This document shows, in pieces, positions 25,557-33,279 of a DNA stretch of 64,000 bases. The DNA lies in assembly GCA_034411135.1 (NCBI GenBank), contig DAOUMN010000028.1:1-64000 (forward strand). Reading direction: 5' to 3'. Under the pieces are notes generated by a model. That model searched no databases. It was not told the origin of the DNA and worked only from the letters and a program-made list of their open reading frames with translations. The stretch is from Bellilinea sp034411135. Lineage in GTDB: Bacteria > Chloroflexota > Anaerolineae > Anaerolineales > Anaerolineaceae. The translations under genes and the position numbers were made by a program. How positions within the stretch are numbered: position 1 is the stretch's first letter; each line of letters starts with the position of its first letter.

Positions 25557-26144
25557 ATGACCCTCCGCAACGTATTACTCGGACTGTTACAACAGCAGCC
25601 CCGCCACGGTTACGAGCTGACCGCTGCTATGCAGGCGCTGGTGGGTGGCAGGGAAAACTGGGACCTGAAACCGGCGCAGGTGTACACTGCCTTGATACGC
25701 CTTGCCGCCGCCGGACTTGTCAGTTTAGAAAGTCTGGAAAAAGATGGTGGACCAGAAAAACGCGTCTTTGCGTTGACTGCGCAGGGCAAGCAGGTGCTCG
25801 ATGACTGGTTTACCAGCGAGCCGGACGCCAGCCAACCGCTGGGGGATGAACTATACCTCAAGTTGATGCTGGCACTGATGGACGACGAGGAGCGCGTGCG
25901 CAGGGTCATACAAAATCACCGCGCGGCGTTGTACCGTGAACTGCACCGTGTCACCAGTCAGCGTACCCGCACCAACTCGCGCAGTCAGCTAGCGCTGGTG
26001 CTGTTAATGGATAAGCGCATCATGCACCTGGAAGCAGACCTGCGCTGGTTGGATATGGTCGAAGCCCGGCTGGATGATATGGCAGACCAACCCATTCCAC
26101 AGCCTGCACCGCGCCAGCGTGGACGACCGCCGAAGCATTCATGA
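25557..26144 (+). CDS. PadR-family transcriptional repressor with AT-hook-like tail
   Basis: A 195-residue regulator. The winged-helix PadR domain (about 1-85) has LLGLLQQQPRHGYELTAAMQ and the wing EKDGGPEKRVFALTAQGKQVL. A C-terminal helical dimerisation part (Vir_act_alpha_C-like, about 90-175) follows. The last residues read PAPRQRGRPPKHS, containing the G-R-P core of an AT-hook, unusual for PadR. PadR proteins typically repress an adjacent transporter operon until a drug or phenolic ligand binds. Here the ABC ATPase begins 23 bases downstream, and a dyad covers the promoter. Confidence 0.87.
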   Translation: MTLRNVLLGLLQQQPRHGYELTAAMQALVGGRENWDLKPAQVYTALIRLAAAGLVSLESLEKDGGPEKRVFALTAQGKQVLDDWFTSEPDASQPLGDELYLKLMLALMDDEERVRRVIQNHRAALYRELHRVTSQRTRTNSRSQLALVLLMDKRIMHLEADLRWLDMVEARLDDMADQPIPQPAPRQRGRPPKHS

Positions 26145-26167
26145 TTTCACATTACAGGAGTTGAACA

Positions 26168-26923
26168 ATGAACCTCGTAAGCACCGAAAATTTAACCCGC
26201 GTTTACGGCTCTGGTGAAACAACCATTACCGCGCTGGATCAGGTCAACTTGAACATTCGCGCCGGTGAGTTCCTGGCTGTGATGGGACCCAGCGGCTGCG
26301 GGAAATCCACCCTGCTGCACCTGATCGGCGGTCTTGACCGCCCAACCGCGGGCATGATCCGGATTGACGACCAGGATATTACCCGGCTGGACGATGATGC
26401 GCTGACCGCACTGCGCCGCCGCCGGATTGGATTTATCTTCCAGTTCTTCAACCTGATTCCTGTGCTCACTGCGCTGGAAAACACCGCGCTGCCGCTTCTG
26501 CTCGATGGTGTTTCGATTGCCGAAACACGCAATCGCGCCGCGCAATGGCTGGAGCGCCTCGGCATGGGCGACCGCCTGACCCATCGCCCCGACCAGCTTT
26601 CTGGCGGGCAGCAACAGCGGGTTGCTATTGCCCGCGCACTGATCACCGAACCCGCACTGGTGCTGGCGGATGAACCGACCGGCAACCTGGATACTCGCGC
26701 CGGTGATGAAATTGCCTCGCTGCTGCGCCGGATCGTCAGTGAGTGGGGACGCACGGTGATGATGGTCACGCACGATCCGCGCATTGCTGCCTACGCCGAC
26801 CGGATTATCTTTCTAAAAGACGGTCGATTGGTGGACGAGACCCGGCTGAGCGGTCAGGGCGGTCAGGAAGACGCGCTTGCCCTCAACGAGCGCGTCCAAG
26901 CGCTCAACACCGTAGAGGAGTAA
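26168..26923 (+). CDS. ABC transporter ATP-binding protein, MacB/LolD type
   Basis: A 251-residue cytoplasmic ATPase with Walker A GPSGCGKST (about 44-52), Q-loop FIFQFFNLIPVLTALEN, signature LSGGQQQRVAIARAL, Walker B LVLADEPTGNLD and the H-loop MMVTHDP. It pairs with the FtsX-type permease starting four bases after its stop. The family exports or extracts substrates mechanically (antimicrobial peptides, lipoproteins, macrolides). CAGGAG precedes the ATG. It is the middle gene of the padR operon. Confidence 0.93.
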   Translation: MNLVSTENLTRVYGSGETTITALDQVNLNIRAGEFLAVMGPSGCGKSTLLHLIGGLDRPTAGMIRIDDQDITRLDDDALTALRRRRIGFIFQFFNLIPVLTALENTALPLLLDGVSIAETRNRAAQWLERLGMGDRLTHRPDQLSGGQQQRVAIARALITEPALVLADEPTGNLDTRAGDEIASLLRRIVSEWGRTVMMVTHDPRIAAYADRIIFLKDGRLVDETRLSGQGGQEDALALNERVQALNTVEE

Positions 26924-26926
26924 GCC

Positions 26927-29446
26927 ATGAACCGCTTCATTTTGCTTGCCTGGCGTTATCTCAGCGGGCGCAAGTTGCGCACCACACTGACTACCCTGGC
27001 TATTACCCTGGGCGTGATGATCCTGTTCGGCATGAGCAGCCTGGTGCCCTCCATGGCACAGGCATTTCGCAATCAAATGCTGACCATTGCGGGCGAGGTG
27101 GACATTACCATTGCCCACGTTAGCCGCGGATCCTTCGATCCACAGGTGGCTCAAACCGTGCGCGATGACCCGCAAGTCGAACGGGCAGCCGGTGTTCTCA
27201 GCCAGAACATTTTGCTTGCCGAAACCCGTCCCAACGCGCCCAATATCGTCACACTGGTGGGCATGGAAACCGCTCCCGAGCGACAGGTGCGCGGATTGGA
27301 TATTGTCAGCGGACGTGCCTTGCAGCCGGATGATACCCGCGCGGCGTTGATCTCGCAAACACTGGCGGATTCTTTGGGACTGCAGCCGGGAGATGCCTGG
27401 AGCCTGCCCTCCGCCAACGGTGTCACTGAGTTGGAAGTAACCGGAATTTTCCGGGCAGCTCCGTCACCCGGCAATGAGGAAGTCATCGTTCCGCTGACAA
27501 CTGCCCAGCAGATGCTCAACCTGCCGGGATTGATCAACAGCATCGAGGTGATCGTTCGCAACAATGCCGACCGCGAGCAGGTGCAAGCGCAGCTGCTTAA
27601 CCGCCTGGGAAGCGCCTATACTACTACGCTGCCTCAATTTGGTGAGGAATTCATGTCTGCCATGCAACTGGGTGATCAGGTCTTCAATACCTTTGGCTTC
27701 CTGGCGCTGCTGATGGGCGGATTTATCATATTCAATACTTTTCGTACGGTGGTTGCCGAACGCCGCCACGACCTGGGCATGCTGCGCGCCATCGGCGCCA
27801 CCCGCAGGATGGTCTTCAACCTGATTCTGATCGAAAGTCTGCTCCAGGGGCTGCTCGGCACGCTGCTCGGACTGGCTGCCGGTGCGGCAACCGCGTATGG
27901 CATGGTCGCGCTGGTCAACCCGACCATGCGCGACTACATGCGCTTCGAAATTAGCGCGCCGATCTTTAGTACCCAGGCGTTGATCCTTTCAGTTGTGCTC
28001 GGCATCGGCATTACCGTGCTGGGCGGGCTGCTACCTGCATTTGCCGCCACCCGTCTCAGCCCGCTGGATGCGCTACGACCATCACTGCCGCCGGTCAATC
28101 GCTGGAAATCCCGTCTGCGTACTCTATTGGGGCTGGGATTGATGGCGGCTTCGCTGGTTGGGCTGTTCAGCGGCGAGGTTGGGCTTTCGGCGCTGGGCAT
28201 GCTGCTGTTCATCAGCGGATTGGTGTTGATTTCCCCGGCGTTGGTGCAGCCGCTGGCGAGCCTGCTCGGCCGTATGCTGGCGTTCCTGCTGGCACGCGAA
28301 GGACAACTAGCGCAGGGCAACGTTGCTCGTCAGCCGGGCCGGTCAGCGATTACCGCCTCGACGGTGATGATCAGCCTGGCGATTATTGTCGCTTCCGGCG
28401 GTATGATCACCAGTGTTAACAACGGGTTGACCGAATACATCCAACGCAGCCTGGGCGCTGACTTCCTGATCATGCCTCCGGCAATGGTCCTCAGCTCCGG
28501 CAACCTGGGCGCCAGCCCGCAGCTAGCAGCCGACGTGGCTGCCTTGCCGGAAATCGAGGCGGTTAGTTCGCTGCGCATCGGCAAGACCGCCGTCGATGGT
28601 GAAGCCTTGCAGTTGATCGGCATCGATCCGCTGGTCTTCCCGCACGTTTCTGGGCTGATCTTCAGCGCTGGCGATGAGCAGATGGCGTATGATGAATTGG
28701 GGCAAACCCGCGCCGTGATCGTCAACGGCATTTACGCACTGCAAGCTGGGGTCAAAGTCGGTGACACCCTCAGCCTGCTGACCCCCAACGGCGAGCAGAC
28801 CTATCGCGTCGCGGGTATTGGCGTGGATTTTCTCAACGCCAAACTGGCGACTGCCTATATCTCCCAGGCGAACCTGGAACGCGACTTCAACATTACCAGC
28901 GATGTTCTGTTGATGGCAAACGCAAAGCCCGGCGCCGACCTGAATGCCGCCCGCCAGAAGCTGCAAGTCCTGCTGGCTGCTTACCCGAACTTCTCGTTGA
29001 CCGATGCCGCTGGGTTCCGTGAGAATACCTTAAGAGATTCGCAAGCTGGTTTCCTGATGATGTACTTTCTCATCCTGGCGCTGGCGTTGCCCAGCCTGCT
29101 GGGAATGATCAACACCCTGGCGATTAACGTGATCGAACGCACCCGCGAAATTGGCTTGCTGCGCGCCATTGGCAGCACCCGCCGCCAGGTGCGCCGAATG
29201 ATCCGCGCTGAAAGTCTGCTGCTGGCGTCCATCGGCACCGCCTTTGGCTTGATCAGCGGTGTCTGGTTGGGCAAGGTGCTGATCGACGCGTTGACCGTTG
29301 GCGGTTTCCCTATGCCGTATTCCTTCCCATACGCTGGCATCCTGCTCGGCATCGCCGGAGGCATTCTGCTGGGCGTGCTGGCTGCCAGTTTGCCCGCCCG
29401 CCAGGCGGTCAAGATGGAGATCATCCGCGCGCTGCGCTACGAATAA
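26927..29446 (+). CDS. ABC transporter permease with two FtsX domains
   Basis: An 839-residue membrane protein. The N-terminal anchor (about 15-40) precedes a MacB-like periplasmic core domain (45-230), a first FtsX domain (about 255-375, RTVVAERRHDLGMLRAIGAT), a central two-helix region (about 400-440), a second MacB-core domain (455-680), and a second FtsX domain (about 705-839, NVIERTREIGLLRAIGSTRR). Both FtsX domains carry the coupling motif E-R-x-x-[DE]-[IL]-G-x-L-R-A-I-G. The layout resembles the large MacB-like permeases of Gram-positive bacteria that act without a membrane-fusion partner. GAGGAG lies just upstream. Confidence 0.9.
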   Translation: MNRFILLAWRYLSGRKLRTTLTTLAITLGVMILFGMSSLVPSMAQAFRNQMLTIAGEVDITIAHVSRGSFDPQVAQTVRDDPQVERAAGVLSQNILLAETRPNAPNIVTLVGMETAPERQVRGLDIVSGRALQPDDTRAALISQTLADSLGLQPGDAWSLPSANGVTELEVTGIFRAAPSPGNEEVIVPLTTAQQMLNLPGLINSIEVIVRNNADREQVQAQLLNRLGSAYTTTLPQFGEEFMSAMQLGDQVFNTFGFLALLMGGFIIFNTFRTVVAERRHDLGMLRAIGATRRMVFNLILIESLLQGLLGTLLGLAAGAATAYGMVALVNPTMRDYMRFEISAPIFSTQALILSVVLGIGITVLGGLLPAFAATRLSPLDALRPSLPPVNRWKSRLRTLLGLGLMAASLVGLFSGEVGLSALGMLLFISGLVLISPALVQPLASLLGRMLAFLLAREGQLAQGNVARQPGRSAITASTVMISLAIIVASGGMITSVNNGLTEYIQRSLGADFLIMPPAMVLSSGNLGASPQLAADVAALPEIEAVSSLRIGKTAVDGEALQLIGIDPLVFPHVSGLIFSAGDEQMAYDELGQTRAVIVNGIYALQAGVKVGDTLSLLTPNGEQTYRVAGIGVDFLNAKLATAYISQANLERDFNITSDVLLMANAKPGADLNAARQKLQVLLAAYPNFSLTDAAGFRENTLRDSQAGFLMMYFLILALALPSLLGMINTLAINVIERTREIGLLRAIGSTRRQVRRMIRAESLLLASIGTAFGLISGVWLGKVLIDALTVGGFPMPYSFPYAGILLGIAGGILLGVLAASLPARQAVKMEIIRALRYE

Positions 29447-29666
29447 GCGTGCACTACCTGCCCAGGCGCATGCCCCGTATCTTGTTCAGCACAGGGCGTG
29501 CGCCTGACTGTATAAACTCGGTGCCCACCTTCCCGCCGCCAACACCAATCCCCAGCGCAACTCCTACCCCAACCGCACCGCTACGCAGGCACCCTACCCT
29601 TGATACCATGCCATTCATTGCATCCTGGTTCGCCTGTTATTAACAAGATGAAGCAAGCAGACCGGC
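29447..29666. other. Spacer with hairpin and Pro/Thr-rich open frame
   Basis: A long hairpin (29464-29505, AGGCGCATGCCC pairing with GGGCGTGCGCCT, one G-T) follows the permease stop and probably ends the operon, though without a T-run. Beyond it, plus-strand codons 29530-29580 spell a Pro/Thr/Ala-rich stretch (PTPIPSATPTPTAP) like the linkers of surface lipoproteins in this phylum. It may be a fragment of a lost gene, but it has no start site or domain. Confidence 0.4.
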
Positions 29667-30737
29667 TCACGACTCGGCTTTCTCCAGCGGGCGCTCGATG
29701 ACCGGATTGGTTTGGCGGCTGACTCGCGGAAAGCCGATCAGGCGTTTGTTGGACTCGTCCCACACTTTCAGGCGCACCGCACGAATGCTCTCCGGAATGG
29801 TTACCACCCGCGCCCACTTTTGCATGATCGGCGATTGGCGCTGGCAATTCGCCAGGTAATAATTGGGGATGCGCGGGCTGAGGTGGTGAATGTGGTGGTA
29901 GCCGATGCTGCCGCTGAACCAGTCCAGCAGTTTGGGTAGTTTGTAGTACGATGCGCCCAGCAGCCCGGCGGCGACATAATTCCAATTGTCCTGCCGTTCC
30001 CAATACACATCCTCGAATTGGTGCTGGATGTAGAACAGCCAGATACCCATCATTCCTGCCATCATGATCAGCGGCAGCTGGATGAGCAGGTAGGCTTGCC
30101 AGCCGATGATCAGGCTGATTCCGATAGCCATACCCAGCATAGCTAGGTTGGTTAAGATCACGCTGCGGGTTTGTTTTTTGCCATAGTTGGGCAGCGCCAG
30201 ACGGTGCATAATTACGAACATGAAAATCGGTCCCAGCACAAACATCACCAGCGGGTTGCGAAAAAAGCGGTAACCCAGTCGTTGCAGCCAGTGCCGGTCG
30301 TAAAACTCCTCCAGGGTCAGGGTTGTCACGTCACCTGTGCCGCGCTTGTCCAGGTTGCCGCTGGTGGCATGGTGGATCGAATGCGAGTGCCACCACTGCT
30401 CACCCGGAGTGAAAACCAAAACCCCCAGCCAAAACCCGACCAATTTATTCAACCGCGTGCTGGGGAAGAACGAATTGTGCCCGCAGTCGTGGAAAAAGAT
30501 GAATACCCGCACCAGGAATCCTGCCGCCACCACTGCCAGCGCCAGGGTCAGTACGTAGGAAATTTTCAGGCTGTACACCATCAACACCCACAAGCCTACG
30601 TAAGGAAGCAGGGTATTGACCAGCTGCCACACACCGCGGCGGGTGTCCGCCTTTTGGTAAGGCGCAATCTCGCGGTTGATCTCAGCCATCGTTGGCAGCG
30701 TTTCACTATTAATAATCAAGGGAGTTGCTTTTGCCAT
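29667..30737 (-). CDS. Membrane fatty acid desaturase (DesA/delta-12 type)
   Basis: A 356-residue integral di-iron desaturase that introduces double bonds into membrane acyl chains using O2. The three histidine boxes are complete: HDCGHNSFF (about 87-95), HSHSIHHA (about 122-129) and HHIHHLSPRIPNY (about 289-301). Four to six membrane helices lie between them. Use of molecular oxygen fits the SOD and 2-oxoglutarate dehydrogenase genes in the window. GGAGAGATC precedes the ATG. The upstream spacer contains a direct repeat GGGGTCA-N5-GGGGTCA (30818-30836 region) of unknown meaning. Its convergent neighbour is the ABC permease. Confidence 0.9.
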   Translation of the reverse strand: MAKATPLIINSETLPTMAEINREIAPYQKADTRRGVWQLVNTLLPYVGLWVLMVYSLKISYVLTLALAVVAAGFLVRVFIFFHDCGHNSFFPSTRLNKLVGFWLGVLVFTPGEQWWHSHSIHHATSGNLDKRGTGDVTTLTLEEFYDRHWLQRLGYRFFRNPLVMFVLGPIFMFVIMHRLALPNYGKKQTRSVILTNLAMLGMAIGISLIIGWQAYLLIQLPLIMMAGMMGIWLFYIQHQFEDVYWERQDNWNYVAAGLLGASYYKLPKLLDWFSGSIGYHHIHHLSPRIPNYYLANCQRQSPIMQKWARVVTIPESIRAVRLKVWDESNKRLIGFPRVSRQTNPVIERPLEKAES

Positions 30738-30867
30738 GATCTCTCCATGTCCGTTTTAAGCCTGTAAGGATTGTAGCCGGTCGGAATCATTCATAAAATA
30801 GATCAATAGGGTGCAAGGGGTCACATTTGGGGTCATATCCTGCCTGTTGAATCTCTTGCGGAGAGAT

Positions 30868-30895
30868 TTGGCTTTGGCTGTCAACCCGGTATAAT
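30868..30895 (+). promoter_or_regulatory. Promoter giving a leaderless transcript (TTGGCT-16-TATAAT)
   Basis: TTGGCT (30868-30873) and TATAAT (30890-30895) are 16 bases apart. The ATG at 30902 is only seven bases after the -10 box, so the mRNA should start at or within a base or two of the start codon. No ribosome site exists. Confidence 0.7.
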
Positions 30896-30901
30896 AAAGA
30901 C

Positions 30902-32284
30902 ATGAAGAACTGGCTCCCTGTTTTGCGCTGCCTGCTCTTTTCGGTCTTGATTTTGTTGTTGTTCCCGCGCCAGGCTGCCGCCTCCGCTCCTGGTGTGGAC
31001 GCGCCACCCGGTTTTACTTCTATCGTTGCCGGTGACGGCGTGGAACTGTTCCGCAAGGAGTACCCGGGCGGTACGCCGGATTATGTCTTGTGGGTAGACC
31101 TGGCACGCCATGCCAGCCTTGTGTTGTTGCAAGGAGAACGCCTGCCCTCTGCCGATGCATCTGCCACCAGCCCGCTCTTCGAGCGTCCGCCGATGGATAT
31201 TCACTGGCAAAATTTTCGCCAGGCGCACAAAGATGCCTTCTGTGTCATTAATGGGGCGTTCTTCCCAACCGAAAACAATCCGGCGCCGCTGACCTTTGGG
31301 TTGAAATCCGGCGGGGTGATCGTCAGCGAAGGCGCTGAGCAATCTGATCAGGCGCTGATGTTGGAAATTGGGACTGCCTCGGCGCGTATTGCCCCCTACA
31401 GCCCGGATGGGTTCAGACAATCAACCGCCGAACACATTCTGGTCGGGTTGAGTCCGCAGGCAGATCTGGACAGCCAGGCGTTGAAGGCGCGCACCGTTGT
31501 CGGCACTCGCGACGCGGATGGCGACGGACAGGCGGAGGTGGTGCTGCTATTCGCTTCCAAGACCACCCGCCCGTCGGATGCTGTTGAAGTGCTGCGCGGT
31601 TTTGGAGCGCAGGAGGTGATGTTGCTTTCAGACGGTGATGCCACCCAGTTGTGGTGTAACGACCAGCCGTATGTGTACGCTGAGGCAGGGTTACCCCAAG
31701 TGATTGGCGTGCGTGCCGGATATATCGCTGAATATGAGGCGGTCGTTGCTCGCCAGAGCGAATGGCCGGTGGCGGTGGTGGGTGAGCGTGTGACGGTCGA
31801 AATTGTGCTGCGCAACAACGGCAGCCAGCCCTGGCTGCCCGGCGAGGTGTATCTGCGTAACCAGCGCAATGATTGGGGTGCCGGCAAGCGGCTGGAACTT
31901 GCCCAGCCGGTTCAGCCGGGCGAAACGGTGACCTTTGCCTTTACCAGTGAGGTGTTCACCCGCCCCGGCGTGCAAACCGGATTGTGGGAAGCGGTGCGCA
32001 GTAATTCCACGGGTGGGGCAGGTGAGCGCACGATCAGCCCGCGCCCGATTGTGATCAACGCCATCGTTCTGCCGGAAGAACTGGCAGCCCGCAAACAGGA
32101 ACTGGAATTGCAGGTGCGCGAGTGGGCGCGCCAAAAATTGGAAAATATCGAGCAGCTGGTGCTGGATTGGATCGAAGCCCGGGTACGGCAGGGTTTCGAC
32201 CGGATTTGTCCCTCCGCTGCCCTGCTGTCGTCCTTTGTTGTGTTGACCGGGTGGGTGCGCAGCCGGAAGAATCACATTGGTTGA
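30902..32284 (+). CDS. Secreted NAGPA-like phosphodiester glycosidase with NBR1-type domain
   Basis: A 460-residue exported protein: signal peptide (1-27, ending QAAAS); NAGPA/DUF2233 domain (about 35-270) with DAFCVINGAFFPTENN, VVGTRDADGDGQ and EVMLLSDGDATQLW; a beta-sandwich like the NBR1 central domain (about 285-390, VEIVLRNNGSQPWLPGEVYL); then helices and a C-terminal hydrophobic segment (about 435-452) followed by WVRSRKN, a likely membrane anchor. NAGPA-type proteins cleave GlcNAc-phosphodiesters or act on polysaccharides. NBR1-like sandwiches are frequent on Chloroflexota surface proteins. The gene starts a three-gene operon from a leaderless promoter. Confidence 0.8.
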   Translation: MKNWLPVLRCLLFSVLILLLFPRQAAASAPGVDAPPGFTSIVAGDGVELFRKEYPGGTPDYVLWVDLARHASLVLLQGERLPSADASATSPLFERPPMDIHWQNFRQAHKDAFCVINGAFFPTENNPAPLTFGLKSGGVIVSEGAEQSDQALMLEIGTASARIAPYSPDGFRQSTAEHILVGLSPQADLDSQALKARTVVGTRDADGDGQAEVVLLFASKTTRPSDAVEVLRGFGAQEVMLLSDGDATQLWCNDQPYVYAEAGLPQVIGVRAGYIAEYEAVVARQSEWPVAVVGERVTVEIVLRNNGSQPWLPGEVYLRNQRNDWGAGKRLELAQPVQPGETVTFAFTSEVFTRPGVQTGLWEAVRSNSTGGAGERTISPRPIVINAIVLPEELAARKQELELQVREWARQKLENIEQLVLDWIEARVRQGFDRICPSAALLSSFVVLTGWVRSRKNHIG

Positions 32285-32287
32285 GGA

Positions 32288-32866
32288 ATGCAACCCATGA
32301 AAACCGTCCTGGAAGGTCTCGTACACGGTGTGTACCTCGGTCTGCAAGCCGATTCGCTGGTCACCACACCGGTGAGCGAAGCGCAGGTCACCTTCGAAGG
32401 CTTTGCCGGTGACAAACATGCCGGCTGGACGCGGCTCTCTGACAGCCGCACGCCTTTTTACGAGCGTGGAACGATCATACGCAATGACCGTCAGGTCTCG
32501 ATCGTCTCAGACGAGGAACTGGCACAGATCGCTGGTGGGCTTGAGGTGGAGGTGATCCTGCCGGAGTGGTTGGGTGCCAATCTGTGCCTTTCTGCTGTAC
32601 CGCAACTGACCCGCCTGCCGCCTGCTACGCGGATTTTCTTTGCATCGGGAGTCGTTTTGACCGTATCGGGGGAGAATTTCCCCTGCAAGGGTCCCGGAAA
32701 AATTATCCAGGCGTATTTTCCGGATCAGGAGAACCTGATCAGCCGCTTCGTCAGCACTGCGCGAGGGTTGCGCGGGCTGGTCGGGGTGGTCGAGCGAACC
32801 GGCGTAATCGGTGTGGGTGAAACCGTACGCATCGAACCGCCGCCCCAATATATCTATCGGGTTTAA
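32288..32866 (+). CDS. MOSC-domain protein
   Basis: A 192-residue single MOSC domain (molybdenum cofactor sulfurase C-terminal-like), with the metal/sulfur-carrier Cys in SGENFPCKGPGK (about 137) and the early FAGDKHAGWTRLSD motif. MOSC proteins bind Mo cofactor or act in sulfur transfer and in reduction of N-hydroxylated compounds; the role here is unspecified. It begins three bases after the glycosidase stop (GAGGA overlaps that stop), with a second in-frame ATG at 32297. Mo-enzyme MsrP is encoded elsewhere in the window, but no link is shown. Confidence 0.85.
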   Translation: MQPMKTVLEGLVHGVYLGLQADSLVTTPVSEAQVTFEGFAGDKHAGWTRLSDSRTPFYERGTIIRNDRQVSIVSDEELAQIAGGLEVEVILPEWLGANLCLSAVPQLTRLPPATRIFFASGVVLTVSGENFPCKGPGKIIQAYFPDQENLISRFVSTARGLRGLVGVVERTGVIGVGETVRIEPPPQYIYRV

Positions 32867-32891
32867 TGGATTACCAGGAGGATCGCCAACC

Positions 32892-33272
32892 ATGACCTAT
32901 CAGGTGCTGACTACTCTCGATTACCGTTTGGCTGTTTGCCGGTTGGATGTTTCCATGCCCATCCCCGGGTGGGCGATCAATGGGCAATTCTTCTCGATCA
33001 CCCGCACCGATGATGAACTTTCCCTGGTCTGCGAAGAACGTCTTGTCCCTCCGGAGATCACCTGTGAGCGCGGCTGGCGCGCCTTGATGCTGGAAGGTCC
33101 CTTTGACTTCAATCAGGTTGGCATTCTCAAATCAATCCTCGACCCGCTAGCAAACGCGCAGATCAGTATTTTTGCTCTGTCCACCTTTGATACGGATTAT
33201 GTGTTGGTGCGCGGCAAGGATCTGTTCGCTGCGGTCTCGACCCTGCGAGCCGGTGGGCATCGCGTTTCCTGA
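32892..33272 (+). CDS. ACT-domain protein (CASTOR/ACT_7-like)
   Basis: A 126-residue protein with two ACT-like halves. The second ends PFDFNQVGILKSILDPLANA followed by ISIFALSTFDTDYVLV, the hallmark of the CASTOR/ACT_7 family that binds amino acids. It is likely a ligand sensor without a catalytic partner in the same chain. The ATG 32892 follows AGGAGG by about eight bases; upstream codons in the frame overlap the MOSC gene and are not used. Last gene of the operon; the convergent chemoreceptor stop lies seven bases away with no terminator between. Confidence 0.82.
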   Translation: MTYQVLTTLDYRLAVCRLDVSMPIPGWAINGQFFSITRTDDELSLVCEERLVPPEITCERGWRALMLEGPFDFNQVGILKSILDPLANAQISIFALSTFDTDYVLVRGKDLFAAVSTLRAGGHRVS

Positions 33273-33279
33273 GAGCATT

